Source of the DNA: an uncultured Candidatus Melainabacteria bacterium
GTDB taxonomy: Bacteria; Cyanobacteriota; Vampirovibrionia; Gastranaerophilales; Gastranaerophilaceae
Assembly: GCA_934717745.1 (NCBI GenBank)
Contig: CAKUZB010000002.1
Coordinates: 151,575-215,574 of the forward strand
Reading direction: 5' to 3'
Length of the DNA stretch: 64,000 bases
Shown: positions 15,321-23,958 of the stretch, one piece after another
How positions within the stretch are numbered: the stretch's first letter is position 1
Layout: each line of letters starts with the position of its first letter
Translations under genes and position numbers: made by a program
Notes under the pieces: generated by a model
The model's input: the letters and a program-made list of their open reading frames with translations, nothing else
The model's database searches: none
What the model was told of the DNA's origin: nothing

Positions 15321-16092
15321 TTAGCACCTCAAGAATTTTTTCAACTGCAACATCTGTTGTAATGTTTTCAAAAATTTCTCCGCTTTGTTTCTGTTCCGGA
15401 CGAAATGCTTTACTAACACAAGTTGGAGAACCTTTTATTCCAACATTTTCAGGTTGCAATCCAATATTATCAATAGAATAATAAGGAATTTCAACATTTT
15501 GAGCAACTTTAAAACCCTCTATTAAAGGTCGTCTTGGTTCATAATCGCATTTAAGCATACACAAAACGGCAGGAAGTTTAACCTCTAAAATTTCTACACC
15601 GTCTTCAACTTCTTTTTTTACAGTTGCAAAACCATTTTCAATTTTTAAAATTTCTTTAACATAAGTAACAAGAGAAAATCCTAAATTTACAGAAATTGCA
15701 GGTCCTGTTTGAGCAGTATCACCATCTGTCGCAAATTGACCACAAATAACCAAATCAACATTTTCTACTTTTTGTCTAATAGCAGAAGCGAGAGTTCTTG
15801 CAGTTGCAACAGTATCTGCACCTGCAAACTTTTTATCAGTAACAACAAATCCCTCATCAACACCTAATGCAATTGATTTTCTGATAATTTCTTCAGATTG
15901 AGGAACACCCATTGTTAGAGCAGTAATTTTTGCGGAAAAATCTCTATCTTTAAGTCTTAAAGCCGTTTCTAAAGCATAAACATCAAACGGATTGATAATA
16001 CTTTCCAACCCTTCACGTCGGATAGTATTATTTTCAGTCCATTTTATATCTGCAGTATCCGGAACTTGTTTAACACATACCGCAATATTCAT
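15313..16092 (-). CDS. etfB: Electron transfer flavoprotein subunit beta
   Basis: 259 residues with the standard opening NIAVCVKQVPDTADIKW, the NPFDVYALETALRLKD segment, and the nucleotide-binding GQFATDGDTAQTGPAISVNLG near residue 120. EtfB binds AMP, or FAD in bifurcating forms. Its gene is translationally coupled to etfA and preceded, 5 bases away, by the small Cys-containing protein. Whether this pair is bifurcating cannot be decided by eye. Confidence 0.95.
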   Translation of the reverse strand: MNIAVCVKQVPDTADIKWTENNTIRREGLESIINPFDVYALETALRLKDRDFSAKITALTMGVPQSEEIIRKSIALGVDEGFVVTDKKFAGADTVATARTLASAIRQKVENVDLVICGQFATDGDTAQTGPAISVNLGFSLVTYVKEILKIENGFATVKKEVEDGVEILEVKLPAVLCMLKCDYEPRRPLIEGFKVAQNVEIPYYSIDNIGLQPENVGIKGSPTCVSKAFRPEQKQSGEIFENITTDVAVEKILEVLNG

Positions 16093-16097
16093 AACTA

Positions 16098-16271
16098 TTA
16101 TTTTTTAGATTGTTTCATTTGTACGTCTAATGCCGCATTGTGAGCCAACATATAAACTGAACAAATTTTGTAGTTTTTTAAGTACCATGCACAAGAGTCT
16201 TGTGAACAAACTTTTTCAAAATCAGCACCTGCTGACATTAATGGGCAAAACGGAATATTTTTATCTGCCAT
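16098..16271 (-). CDS. 57-residue Cys-containing protein (possible metal-binding)
   Basis: ATG (16271) to TAA encodes 57 residues: MADKNIPFCPLMSAGADFEK, a VCSQDSCAWYL segment, and YKICSVYM. Four cysteines (residues 9, 22, 27 and 37) in a CPLMS-x-C-x4-C-x9-C order resemble small Cys-rich proteins seen in many gut anaerobes and phages, probably a zinc or Fe-S knuckle. It lies tightly between the oxidoreductase gene and etfB, both on this strand, and must be cotranscribed. Its function is not known to me; a redox role would fit the context. Confidence 0.7.
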   Translation of the reverse strand: MADKNIPFCPLMSAGADFEKVCSQDSCAWYLKNYKICSVYMLAHNAALDVQMKQSKK

Positions 16272-16275
16272 AATC

Positions 16276-17112
16276 TTACAAACCTTTCTTTAACAAGTTG
16301 CAGTTTTCATCTCTCTTACGTTCTTGATCTTTATAAATTCTTGTTCTGTTAATAACTTCATCAAAATCGATTTTGTGAGCATCGAAATCAGGTCCGTCAA
16401 CACAAGCAAATTTAACTTCGCCACCAACAGTAATACGGCAAGCACCACACATACCAGTACCATCAACCATAATAGGGTTCATACTTGCTTCTGTGTAAAT
16501 ACCTTTATCACGAGTTAAGTTTGCAACTGCTCTCATCATAGGCATTGGACCAACTGCGATTGCATAATCAACTTTTTCTTGACCCATTATGCGTTCAAGC
16601 ACTTGTGTTACAAAACCTTTTTCGCCTAATGTACCGTCGTCTGTTGTAATAAACAATTCTGTGCAAGCATCTTTCATTTTATCTTCCCAGAAGATTAAAT
16701 CTTTATTTCTTGCACCCATAATCATATAAACTTTATTACCTGCTTCTTTAAATGCTTTTGCAATTAAATAGCAAGGAGCAGCACCGTAACCACCTGCTAA
16801 GCAAACTACAGTACCGTATTTTTTAATGTGTGTAGGTTGTCCTAAAGGTCCTACCAAATCTGCCAATTCGTCGCCAACATTTAATGCTGCAAGTTGTTTT
16901 GTTGAATAACCAACTGCCATAAACACTAATGTTAAAACTCCGTTTTCTTTATCTACGTCAGCGATAGTTAATGGCACTCTTTCACCGTCTTTTTCTGCTC
17001 TAAAAATGATAAATTGTCCTGCTTGTGCATTTCTTACTACGTAAGGTGCATCAATTGTAATTTCGTATTGGTTTGGACAAAGTTCTTTTTTCGATAAAAT
17101 TTTATAAGCCAT
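16276..17112 (-). CDS. Sulfide/dihydroorotate dehydrogenase-like FAD/NAD-binding protein (NfnA/SudB type)
   Basis: 278 residues. An N-terminal flavin-reductase-like barrel has GQFIIFRAEKDGERVPLTI. An NAD(P) domain has LAGGYGAAPCYLIAKAF. A C-terminal [2Fe-2S] loop reads GTGMCGACRITVGGEVKFAC. This is the pattern of the small subunit of NADH-dependent ferredoxin:NADP oxidoreductase (NfnA) and of PyrK-like proteins. Its usual large partner (NfnB/GltD-like) is absent here. It begins the operon that continues into etfB-etfA, consistent with electron transfer. I chose the ATG at 17112 with GAGG upstream; the in-frame extension to 17175 lacks support. Confidence 0.88.
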   Translation of the reverse strand: MAYKILSKKELCPNQYEITIDAPYVVRNAQAGQFIIFRAEKDGERVPLTIADVDKENGVLTLVFMAVGYSTKQLAALNVGDELADLVGPLGQPTHIKKYGTVVCLAGGYGAAPCYLIAKAFKEAGNKVYMIMGARNKDLIFWEDKMKDACTELFITTDDGTLGEKGFVTQVLERIMGQEKVDYAIAVGPMPMMRAVANLTRDKGIYTEASMNPIMVDGTGMCGACRITVGGEVKFACVDGPDFDAHKIDFDEVINRTRIYKDQERKRDENCNLLKKGL

Positions 17113-17196
17113 TTTACTATCCTCTTTCAGTTTACTATTATAACATTTTTTTACTTTAATGTATAATAAAAACAAAATATATACAACAGGTGATGT
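17113..17196. promoter_or_regulatory. Divergent promoters for the oxidoreductase-etf operon and the cytidylyltransferase
   Basis: On the minus strand TATACA, 17 bases, TATAAT lies before the GAGG site of the oxidoreductase gene. On the plus strand a TATAAT at about 17162-17167 precedes the cytidylyltransferase start; its -35 is weak. Confidence 0.45.
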
Positions 17197-17886
17197 ATGA
17201 AAAATTTTGCAATAATTTTAGCGTCTGGTACCGGAGAACGCTTTGGAGAAAAGATTCCAAAGCAATTTTACCAATTTAGAAATAAAACTCTGCTTGAATA
17301 TTCAATTGATGCTTTTGAAAATAACTCAAACATTGATGAAATTATATTAGTAACTAATCCTAATTTTAGAGATTTGACTGAAGAAATTTTAGCAAAAAAC
17401 AATTATAGAAAGATTTCGAAAGTTTTAAACGGTGGTAAAACAAGGGTCGAAAGTTCTTATATTGGAACATCTCAAGTTCCAAATGATGCAAATGTTTTAA
17501 TCCATGATGCAGTTAGGGCTTTTGTTACGCAAAAAATTATAGATGATAATATTGAAGCACTGAAAAAATATGAAGCGGTTGGGACTGCGATAGAAAGTAT
17601 TGATACAATAATTCAAGTTGACGAAAACAATGTTATCACTGCAATTCCGCCAAGAAAGTTTTTAAAACGAGTTCAAACACCACAATCATTTCGAGCAAAT
17701 CTAATTAAAAAAGCCCACGAATTAGCATTAAAAGACGAAAATGCAAGTTTCACAGATGATTGCGGATTAATTTTACGTTATAACCTTGCACCGATACACA
17801 TTGTAGACGGTGATGAAATTAATTTAAAAATCACACAAAAAAATGACTTAAAAATCATTGAAAATCTACTTGACAGAGGTGTTTAA
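17197..17886 (+). CDS. ispD: Cytidylyltransferase, IspD or TarI type
   Basis: 229 residues with the family motifs: nucleotide loop ILASGTGERFGEKIPKQF (residues 7-24), IHDAVRAFVT near 107, and the C-terminal DDCGLI then GDEINLKITQKNDL. IspD couples CTP to methylerythritol phosphate for isoprenoids; TarI does the same for ribitol phosphate. The SGTGERF loop and the neighbouring glycosyltransferase fit TarI-like sugar-alcohol activation, while IspD is the essential housekeeping option. I cannot separate them by eye. Its stop overlaps the start of the glycosyltransferase gene. Confidence 0.75.
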   Translation: MKNFAIILASGTGERFGEKIPKQFYQFRNKTLLEYSIDAFENNSNIDEIILVTNPNFRDLTEEILAKNNYRKISKVLNGGKTRVESSYIGTSQVPNDANVLIHDAVRAFVTQKIIDDNIEALKKYEAVGTAIESIDTIIQVDENNVITAIPPRKFLKRVQTPQSFRANLIKKAHELALKDENASFTDDCGLILRYNLAPIHIVDGDEINLKITQKNDLKIIENLLDRGV

Positions 17887-18740
17887 TGACATCAAGCATC
17901 AACATCTCTTTTTCTTGTAACAATCAATGGGCGGACAAACTTGCCGTAACAATAGTTTCTACTTTACTTCATGCCAGTAAAGACAATACTTACAGATTTT
18001 TCATTTTAGACGGTGGAATTACAGAAGAAAACAAGAAAAAATTAGCAAAAATTAAGTCTAAAATAAATTTTCAGATTGAATACATTCCTATAGACAAAGA
18101 AATTTTTGCAAACGCACCTTTAGGGCATCATTTTACGATTGAAACATATTACAGGCTTAAATTACCAACATTAATTAATGTCGATAAATTGTTGTATATG
18201 GACGTTGACACTTTGGTAAAAAAGGATATTAACGAATTATTTAACATAGACCTTGAGGATTATTATGCAGGGGCTATTATCGATGAAAGTTCCTATTACA
18301 AACACATTCACAGATTGCCTGTAAAAAGATATTTCAACGCAGGTGTGCTTTTATTGAATTTAAAGAAAATTCGGGAAGATAATCTTGAAGAAAAATTTTT
18401 TGATTTTATAAATAACCATTCAGATTTAATTTCTTGGGTCGACCAGTGTGTTTTGAATGCAGTTTTTGCCGAAAACGTAAAATTTCTTGATAGAAAATTT
18501 AATTTTCAACACCATGGTGCATTAGAACCAATCAAGGAACTTTATAACAAAAACAAAAAAGAAGTTATTATTTTACACTATGTTGCACAAAAAAAGCCTT
18601 GGAATTTTGAAAAATCCATTGATTTAGTATTTGAATATTTGTATTACGCCCTAAAAACACCTTATCGTTGGCAAATTTCAAAGAATTTAACCCTTGCCTT
18701 TTGGAAGAAAATAAAACTTCTAGCCCTTTTATATACCTAA
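17886..18740 (+). CDS. Glycosyltransferase family 8 protein
   Basis: 284 residues. The GT8 hallmarks are the DxD motif in KLLYMDVDTLVKKDINELF near residue 103, the FNAGVLLLNLKKIRE segment near 150, and HYVAQKKPW near 238. Members such as LgtC and WaaJ/WaaI-type enzymes add galactose or glucose from UDP-sugars to lipid-linked acceptors at the inner membrane. It is translationally coupled to the cytidylyltransferase, so both probably serve a surface glycan. Confidence 0.88.
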   Translation: MTSSINISFSCNNQWADKLAVTIVSTLLHASKDNTYRFFILDGGITEENKKKLAKIKSKINFQIEYIPIDKEIFANAPLGHHFTIETYYRLKLPTLINVDKLLYMDVDTLVKKDINELFNIDLEDYYAGAIIDESSYYKHIHRLPVKRYFNAGVLLLNLKKIREDNLEEKFFDFINNHSDLISWVDQCVLNAVFAENVKFLDRKFNFQHHGALEPIKELYNKNKKEVIILHYVAQKKPWNFEKSIDLVFEYLYYALKTPYRWQISKNLTLAFWKKIKLLALLYT

Positions 18741-18812
18741 AACTATTAAATTTTACAAAACATTTTAACATCTTATTTAAAATGTGGTATCATAAAGAAA
18801 AACGAGGTGTAT

Positions 18813-19583
18813 ATGTTAAGTTATTATTTTAAAGAAAAAACTAAAACTAAAAAATTTGATGACGATTTACTTTGGTCAATGGGCGAAATCAAAGGTAAAC
18901 GAACAATATTATATGGTGCGGGCGAAGGATTTGTTGAACTAAATAAACGTTACTTTTTCAAAGATGTTTTAAATATTACAGCAATTGCCGATAACAAGTT
19001 TAAAACCCACCCTGTAGAAACATTTGAAGGTATTCGAGCAATTACTCCTGACCAAATTAAAAACGAAGATTATGATGTCATTTTAATTACAAATGAAGCG
19101 ACAAAACCGATTTTGAACTACATTTTTAATGTTCTTTGTGTTGAAAACAAAGATGTCAGAACTATTTTTAATGAAGAAATTAAAGACGAAGAAAACAATC
19201 TAAATTACTTACATGAATATAACTTTGAAAAAACATTACCAAAATTAATAAAAAAATTAAAAAACAAAACTGTTTTACTTTATGGTGCCGGAGTATTTTT
19301 AGAATTAATTAAAAAATATTTTGATTTATCTGATTTAAACATAATAGGCGTTGCAGACAAAAAATTTAGAAGAAGAAAGGAAAACGAAACTTTTCTGGAC
19401 TACCCTGCATACGCACCTGAAGATATAAAGACATTAAATCCTGATTATGTTTTAGTTGCCACTAAAAATTACATAAATATTATGGAAGATTTATATTTTA
19501 ACACACTAAAGGGTACAAAAATAAAAGTAAAACCTCTTTTATACAAAGGTTTTTGGGCTTTAGCAAAAGAAATATTCGGTTAA
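18813..19583 (+). CDS. Tandem-duplicated Rossmann-like protein of a glycan cluster
   Basis: 256 residues made of two homologous halves. The first half has TILYGAGEGFVELNKRYF, then ITAIADNKFKT and DQIKNEDYDVILIT. The second has VLLYGAGVFLELIKKYFD, then IIGVADKKFRR and EDIKTLNPDYVLVAT. The GxG and IADxK pattern matches the N-terminal nucleotide-binding fold found in sugar acyltransferases (PglD-like) and in the C-terminal domain of some sugar methyltransferases. No transferase domain follows, so the protein may be a sugar-nucleotide-binding or accessory factor. ATG 18813 has GAGGTG upstream; a GTG six bases earlier is possible. Confidence 0.65.
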   Translation: MLSYYFKEKTKTKKFDDDLLWSMGEIKGKRTILYGAGEGFVELNKRYFFKDVLNITAIADNKFKTHPVETFEGIRAITPDQIKNEDYDVILITNEATKPILNYIFNVLCVENKDVRTIFNEEIKDEENNLNYLHEYNFEKTLPKLIKKLKNKTVLLYGAGVFLELIKKYFDLSDLNIIGVADKKFRRRKENETFLDYPAYAPEDIKTLNPDYVLVATKNYINIMEDLYFNTLKGTKIKVKPLLYKGFWALAKEIFG

Positions 19584-19591
19584 TCATAAAA

Positions 19592-20533
19592 CTAACCATT
19601 AAAATTATCATATAATATTCGTGCAAATAATATATTTTTTCTAAAAAATGCACAAATATTTAATTTTGGATATTTTAAGAAAAATTTTATTAAAACGGTA
19701 TATTTTTTGTATTTAAAATTGACTGTTTGAATATTTTCACAGATTTTTAATAATTCGTGATAAAAAACTTGGTTTTTATAAGCAAAATTTTTATAAACAT
19801 TAAAATAGAAATTAAATATTTTTAGCGAAAAACGAAGCAATCTGATTTCCTGAGGTACAGCACCCCAAATTCCGCCTCCATTTATTCTATAAACAGACAT
19901 AACGTCTTCGATAAAATGGATTTTTCCTTGTTTTGCAAAAAGCAGATGCAAATACCAATCACCAGGAAGAAGACTGTTAGGAAATTTATCAACAACATTT
20001 TCAACCGAATCCCATCTATACATAACGGAATTTGTTGGAATAAAATTGCATTCCAGTAAAGAATTAAAAGAAAAATCAAAAACAGACGATTGAACTACCT
20101 GAGCAGGAAAAATATCTTCAGGTATTGGTAATTTTTCAAAAAGTCTTTTCACATTATGAAAACAAATAGTATAATCAGGATTTTGTTCCATAAAATCAAC
20201 TTGTTTTTGAAGTTTATATTGGTCTGTCCAATAATCATCTCCCTCACAAATTGTAACATATTTACTCTTTACTCTTGGAAAATTATAAATATTTGATATA
20301 GAAATCCCTTTTGAAAATTGATTTTCATTTTCGTAAAGAGGTTTTATTATATCCGGATATTTTTGCTCATACTCTTTAATAATTTCCGTTGTTCCGTCAG
20401 TTGAGCAATCATCGTGAATAAGAACTTCAAATTTAAAATTTGTTTTTTGCATTAAAATCCCATCAAGACATTGTTTAATATAGTTTTTTTGATTATATGC
20501 AATACAGCAGATTGAAACTAAAGTTTTATTCAT
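19592..20533 (-). CDS. Glycosyltransferase family 2 protein
   Basis: About 313 residues from the ATG chosen here, with GGA about 10 bases upstream; in-frame starts at 20545 and 20581 would add 4 or 16 residues. The GT-A fold shows SICCIAYNQKNYIKQCLDGI at the N-terminus, then VLIHDDCSTDGTTEII and CEGDDYWTD with the DDxW metal/base site. DWYLHLLFAKQGKIHF near residue 200 is typical of rhamnosyl- or galactosyl-type GT2 enzymes. It ends facing the duplicated Rossmann gene and is separated from the next gene of the minus-strand cluster by more than 100 bases. Confidence 0.88.
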   Translation of the reverse strand: MNKTLVSICCIAYNQKNYIKQCLDGILMQKTNFKFEVLIHDDCSTDGTTEIIKEYEQKYPDIIKPLYENENQFSKGISISNIYNFPRVKSKYVTICEGDDYWTDQYKLQKQVDFMEQNPDYTICFHNVKRLFEKLPIPEDIFPAQVVQSSVFDFSFNSLLECNFIPTNSVMYRWDSVENVVDKFPNSLLPGDWYLHLLFAKQGKIHFIEDVMSVYRINGGGIWGAVPQEIRLLRFSLKIFNFYFNVYKNFAYKNQVFYHELLKICENIQTVNFKYKKYTVLIKFFLKYPKLNICAFFRKNILFARILYDNFNG

Positions 20534-20689
20534 TTTGTTTTCCATATCATAATTTTTAAAGTTTATTATATCGTTATTCATTTCATTTTTGAAAATATCA
20601 ATAAATTTATAAAATTTATACTTTTGTAAATATACTTATAAAAAATGCTTCTATTTTTATATATTTTATAACCATAGCACCTGTACAAA

Positions 20690-21979
20690 TTATGGCAAAA
20701 TCTTATAATTAATAATCATATCATTTCCTTTTGTATCAATAATTTTTAAATTTTCTTTGATTTTCTGATAAATCAATTCTAAATGAACATCATTTTTTGG
20801 ACGAATAAAAATTCTAATTCCGATTTGAGATAACTTACCCCACGAATCTTCCGGTAAAATATCACCTTTTTCATAACTTTCAAATATATCAATTATTCCA
20901 TTTTGTTTTTTTAATTTATCTACACCAACAATTTCTTTAATAACTCCAGGTTTACATAAACAACTAACATTATAACATTTTTCTACATTTTGTGGACATA
21001 TTTTATTTAATTCGTTATCAACTTTTGTCATTCTGCCAGTAAATGCAAAATTTATCATCATTGCTAAGGGATTATAATCACAGATTTTATCTAACAGTAT
21101 ATACTCTAAACTCCCCGTTAATCTATATCCCGCCTCATAAGGAATTATTGCCTCATTATTATCAACAAAACATTGAATAAACATCATTCCATTTTTAATT
21201 TCTAATTTCTTAAATAAACTTTTAAATTTTTTATCTAATGTTTCTAAAAAAGCATTCGTATATCTTGAAGGAAAAGTATAACCACTTGGAAGTTTAATGA
21301 ATCCGTCTTTTATTTGAATAACGTGTCTATCACCAACAAATGTAACTTGATAATTGCCATTATCAAACAAATAAAAAACTGTTATTTCTTTGAAATTATA
21401 ATATTTTTCTATTAAATATTTTTTGTTCTTTGAAAATTTCAAAGAATTTTCAATTCCAACATTTAATTCCATTTCATTATTACAAATAGAAATACCTCTT
21501 GCTCCGGAATTATCAACTGGTTTAACAATAACGGGAAATTCAATGCTTTCATCATATTTAATATCTTTAATATATGGAATATCAAATTTCGCAAGATATT
21601 CTTTAAAAATTTGTTTTTGAGTCGAAAAATTTAATTGTTCATCATTACTTATATAACAAGGTAAGTTAGATTTTTCACAGATTAACTTATAATATGGCAA
21701 CATTGAATCCATAAAACCTGTCAAAACTCCATCTATTTTTTTATTTTTTATTAATTTACAAATTTCATCTACGTCTGTTGTACTTATTAAATAACTTTCA
21801 TCTGCGATTTTTTTTGCCGGAGAATTTTCATAATAATCAATAACAATGACTTTTGCACCATATTTATGAGCACATTCAACAACTTGTGTAAGTAGTTTTG
21901 TTGCACCTAATATCAATAATTTTTTACCTTGCCAATTATATATGTTATTTTTTTTATCCTTACAAAAGTTTGTATTCAT
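20690..21979 (-). CDS. ATP-grasp ligase of a surface-glycan cluster
   Basis: 429 residues. The N-terminal pre-ATP-grasp domain has KKLLILGATKLLTQVVECA, then KVIVIDYYENSPA. The ATP-grasp core has FPVIVKPVDNSGARGI near residue 150, LIEKYYNFKEITVFYL near 185 and YEAGYRLTG near 275. The fold is that of CarB/PurK-like carboxylate-amine ligases. Beside a DegT aminotransferase and a WbqC homologue it may attach an amino acid to an amino sugar; that is inference. It overlaps the WbqC gene by 20 bases. The composition is markedly AT-rich. Confidence 0.8.
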   Translation of the reverse strand: MNTNFCKDKKNNIYNWQGKKLLILGATKLLTQVVECAHKYGAKVIVIDYYENSPAKKIADESYLISTTDVDEICKLIKNKKIDGVLTGFMDSMLPYYKLICEKSNLPCYISNDEQLNFSTQKQIFKEYLAKFDIPYIKDIKYDESIEFPVIVKPVDNSGARGISICNNEMELNVGIENSLKFSKNKKYLIEKYYNFKEITVFYLFDNGNYQVTFVGDRHVIQIKDGFIKLPSGYTFPSRYTNAFLETLDKKFKSLFKKLEIKNGMMFIQCFVDNNEAIIPYEAGYRLTGSLEYILLDKICDYNPLAMMINFAFTGRMTKVDNELNKICPQNVEKCYNVSCLCKPGVIKEIVGVDKLKKQNGIIDIFESYEKGDILPEDSWGKLSQIGIRIFIRPKNDVHLELIYQKIKENLKIIDTKGNDMIINYKILP

Positions 21980-22658
21980 TCAGCATTGCCTTTATTGTTT
22001 TTGGAGAATTAAACATCATTATATCAATAATAGACAAATTTGGCACAAAATTATCATAAAATTGTTTATATTGTATTTCATTCATATTAATAAAATTTAA
22101 AATAATACCGTTTTTTAAAAAATCTTCTTTTTTATATAATTCTTGACCGCCAATTGCATTTATATATTGATTTGCACCTAATTTATGGCAAATTTCTATA
22201 ATTTTTTCTTTCGCACGACATTCATTATTTTTTTCTATTTCTGAAGACAATAATATTTCTGTATTTATATCTAAATATTCAAAAATTTTTTCAAAATGAT
22301 ATTTTAAATATTTTGTTAAATCACTTTCATTATTGTATATAATATTTTCTAAAATAGTAACAGCATCTTTATAAAAAGGGGCTTTTTTATATACCAAAGC
22401 AATTGTTTTTAAAAAATTTTCTTTACCTTTTATATCAAATTTCAATTTTGTTTCTTTTATTAATTTATTTTGTGATGCTTTTTCAATAGGAATTGAAAAC
22501 CTATAAGCAGTTCCGTTTAATAATATGGAATTTTTATTTATATACCCACGAGGAATATAATTTACATCATCATATATAACAAATTTATCAACAGCATTAA
22601 GCAGTTGCCAATAGCCTAAATATGGAAAAAAGTATGGTTGCATTATTGCTATTTTCAC
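21960..22658 (-). CDS. WbqC-like family protein
   Basis: 232 residues with the defining N-terminus KIAIMQPYFFPYLGYWQLL, then FVIYDDVNYIPRGYINKNSI. WbqC homologues occur in O-antigen and other polysaccharide clusters and are thought to modify amino sugars, but their chemistry is poorly established. Here the gene lies between an ATP-grasp gene (20-base overlap) and a glycosyltransferase (3-base gap), so it belongs to one operon with them. Confidence 0.88.
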   Translation of the reverse strand: MKIAIMQPYFFPYLGYWQLLNAVDKFVIYDDVNYIPRGYINKNSILLNGTAYRFSIPIEKASQNKLIKETKLKFDIKGKENFLKTIALVYKKAPFYKDAVTILENIIYNNESDLTKYLKYHFEKIFEYLDINTEILLSSEIEKNNECRAKEKIIEICHKLGANQYINAIGGQELYKKEDFLKNGIILNFINMNEIQYKQFYDNFVPNLSIIDIMMFNSPKTIKAMLNEYKLL

Positions 22659-22661
22659 AAT

Positions 22662-23939
22662 TTATTCCTCTTTATTAGTATCTTCAAATATATTATTAAT
22701 TAAATTTTTAAGTAAAATATCCCTTTTTTCGTTATTAAAAAGCATATAATACCTATTTTTACCATTTTTACCTATTTCATAAGTTTTGTCCATATTATTT
22801 ATTAAATATTCAACCTTTTCACAAATATCATTAATTTCTGGTCTGATTATTACAACTTCTTCTTTATCTTTAAAATGAATGTTGGTTTTATATTCATCAG
22901 TATTTAATATTGTACACCCCCAGTATATAGACGTTCCGTGCATTGGAAATCCGTCAAAATTACCCTTATAAAGTGCTGACGGGCGATTTGGAGTAATAAA
23001 CATATCTGTTTTTAAATATATTTTTTTTAATTCTTCTTTTTGTAAAACGCCATAAAATTTAATTTTATCTCTTATTTCACTTACATCAATATCATTTTCA
23101 TCAAAAGAACCTATTACATGAAATCTTAATTGCGGATACTTTGGTGCTAAACGCATTGCGGTATCTATAAACAAATCATATCCTTTATCATATCCCATTG
23201 GAGAATATTTAAATGCACAAAAAGTTAAGTCTATTGTATCTTTATCTTTTGGGTAATATAACTTTTGTTCTTTTTCAACTTCTTCTTTTGTAAAAGAGGG
23301 ATACCCTGTATAAATTTCTTCAATTCTATCTTCTTCACAAAATTTCTTTTCTAATAAATATTTTTTGGTTATAAATTCCGTTATAATTACCTTTTTAAAA
23401 TATGGAGAACTAAATATTTCCTTTAACATTTCATCCGAAGACTCATTATCAATACCAAACATTCCACCAGGGAATAGTACAAATACAAAAGGTAATTTGT
23501 TTTTATTTAAATATGGTAGTAATGTGTATGTTTCAGATAAAAAGTAACAATACACCAATTTCTTGTGCAACCTCTTTGGCAAATATTCAATCTTTCGTTT
23601 ATGATTTTTATAATATTTTGAATACTTTTTTAAACAATATTTAAACTCTTGATAACTTTTTCCATATGTCTGACTAAACATACTCTTAGGACCAATAGAA
23701 ATAGGATACATACAGTATGCTGTTGAATCTTTTACATTATCTAATAAAAAATTTATTTCATTATTTCTAAAGCCTAAAGGCTTTTGAGAAGGAAATTTGC
23801 TATCTATAATGGCAAGTTGATATTTTACATTCTTTTTTAATATCTTATCTATAAAAACTTTTATATCATTCTTCAAATCTACCATAAAATATGATGATAT
23901 ATTTAAACGTTTTAACATAAAAAGCATTTTTATTAGCAT
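22662..23939 (-). CDS. Glycosyltransferase, GT4/GT-B-like
   Basis: 425 residues. The C-terminal half resembles a GT-B nucleotide-sugar domain: DLTFCAFKYSPMGYDKGYD, then LRFHVIGSFDEN and IKFYGVLQKEELKKIYLKTD, followed by FDGFPMHGTSIYWGC where GT4 enzymes have the E-x7-E loop. The latter is altered, so activity is not assured. The N-terminal half is basic and unrecognised. It is in the minus-strand cluster between DUF1796 and WbqC genes. The donor sugar is unknown. Confidence 0.7.
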   Translation of the reverse strand: MLIKMLFMLKRLNISSYFMVDLKNDIKVFIDKILKKNVKYQLAIIDSKFPSQKPLGFRNNEINFLLDNVKDSTAYCMYPISIGPKSMFSQTYGKSYQEFKYCLKKYSKYYKNHKRKIEYLPKRLHKKLVYCYFLSETYTLLPYLNKNKLPFVFVLFPGGMFGIDNESSDEMLKEIFSSPYFKKVIITEFITKKYLLEKKFCEEDRIEEIYTGYPSFTKEEVEKEQKLYYPKDKDTIDLTFCAFKYSPMGYDKGYDLFIDTAMRLAPKYPQLRFHVIGSFDENDIDVSEIRDKIKFYGVLQKEELKKIYLKTDMFITPNRPSALYKGNFDGFPMHGTSIYWGCTILNTDEYKTNIHFKDKEEVVIIRPEINDICEKVEYLINNMDKTYEIGKNGKNRYYMLFNNEKRDILLKNLINNIFEDTNKEE

Positions 23940-23958
23940 TTTTTATTCCCTTTTTTAT

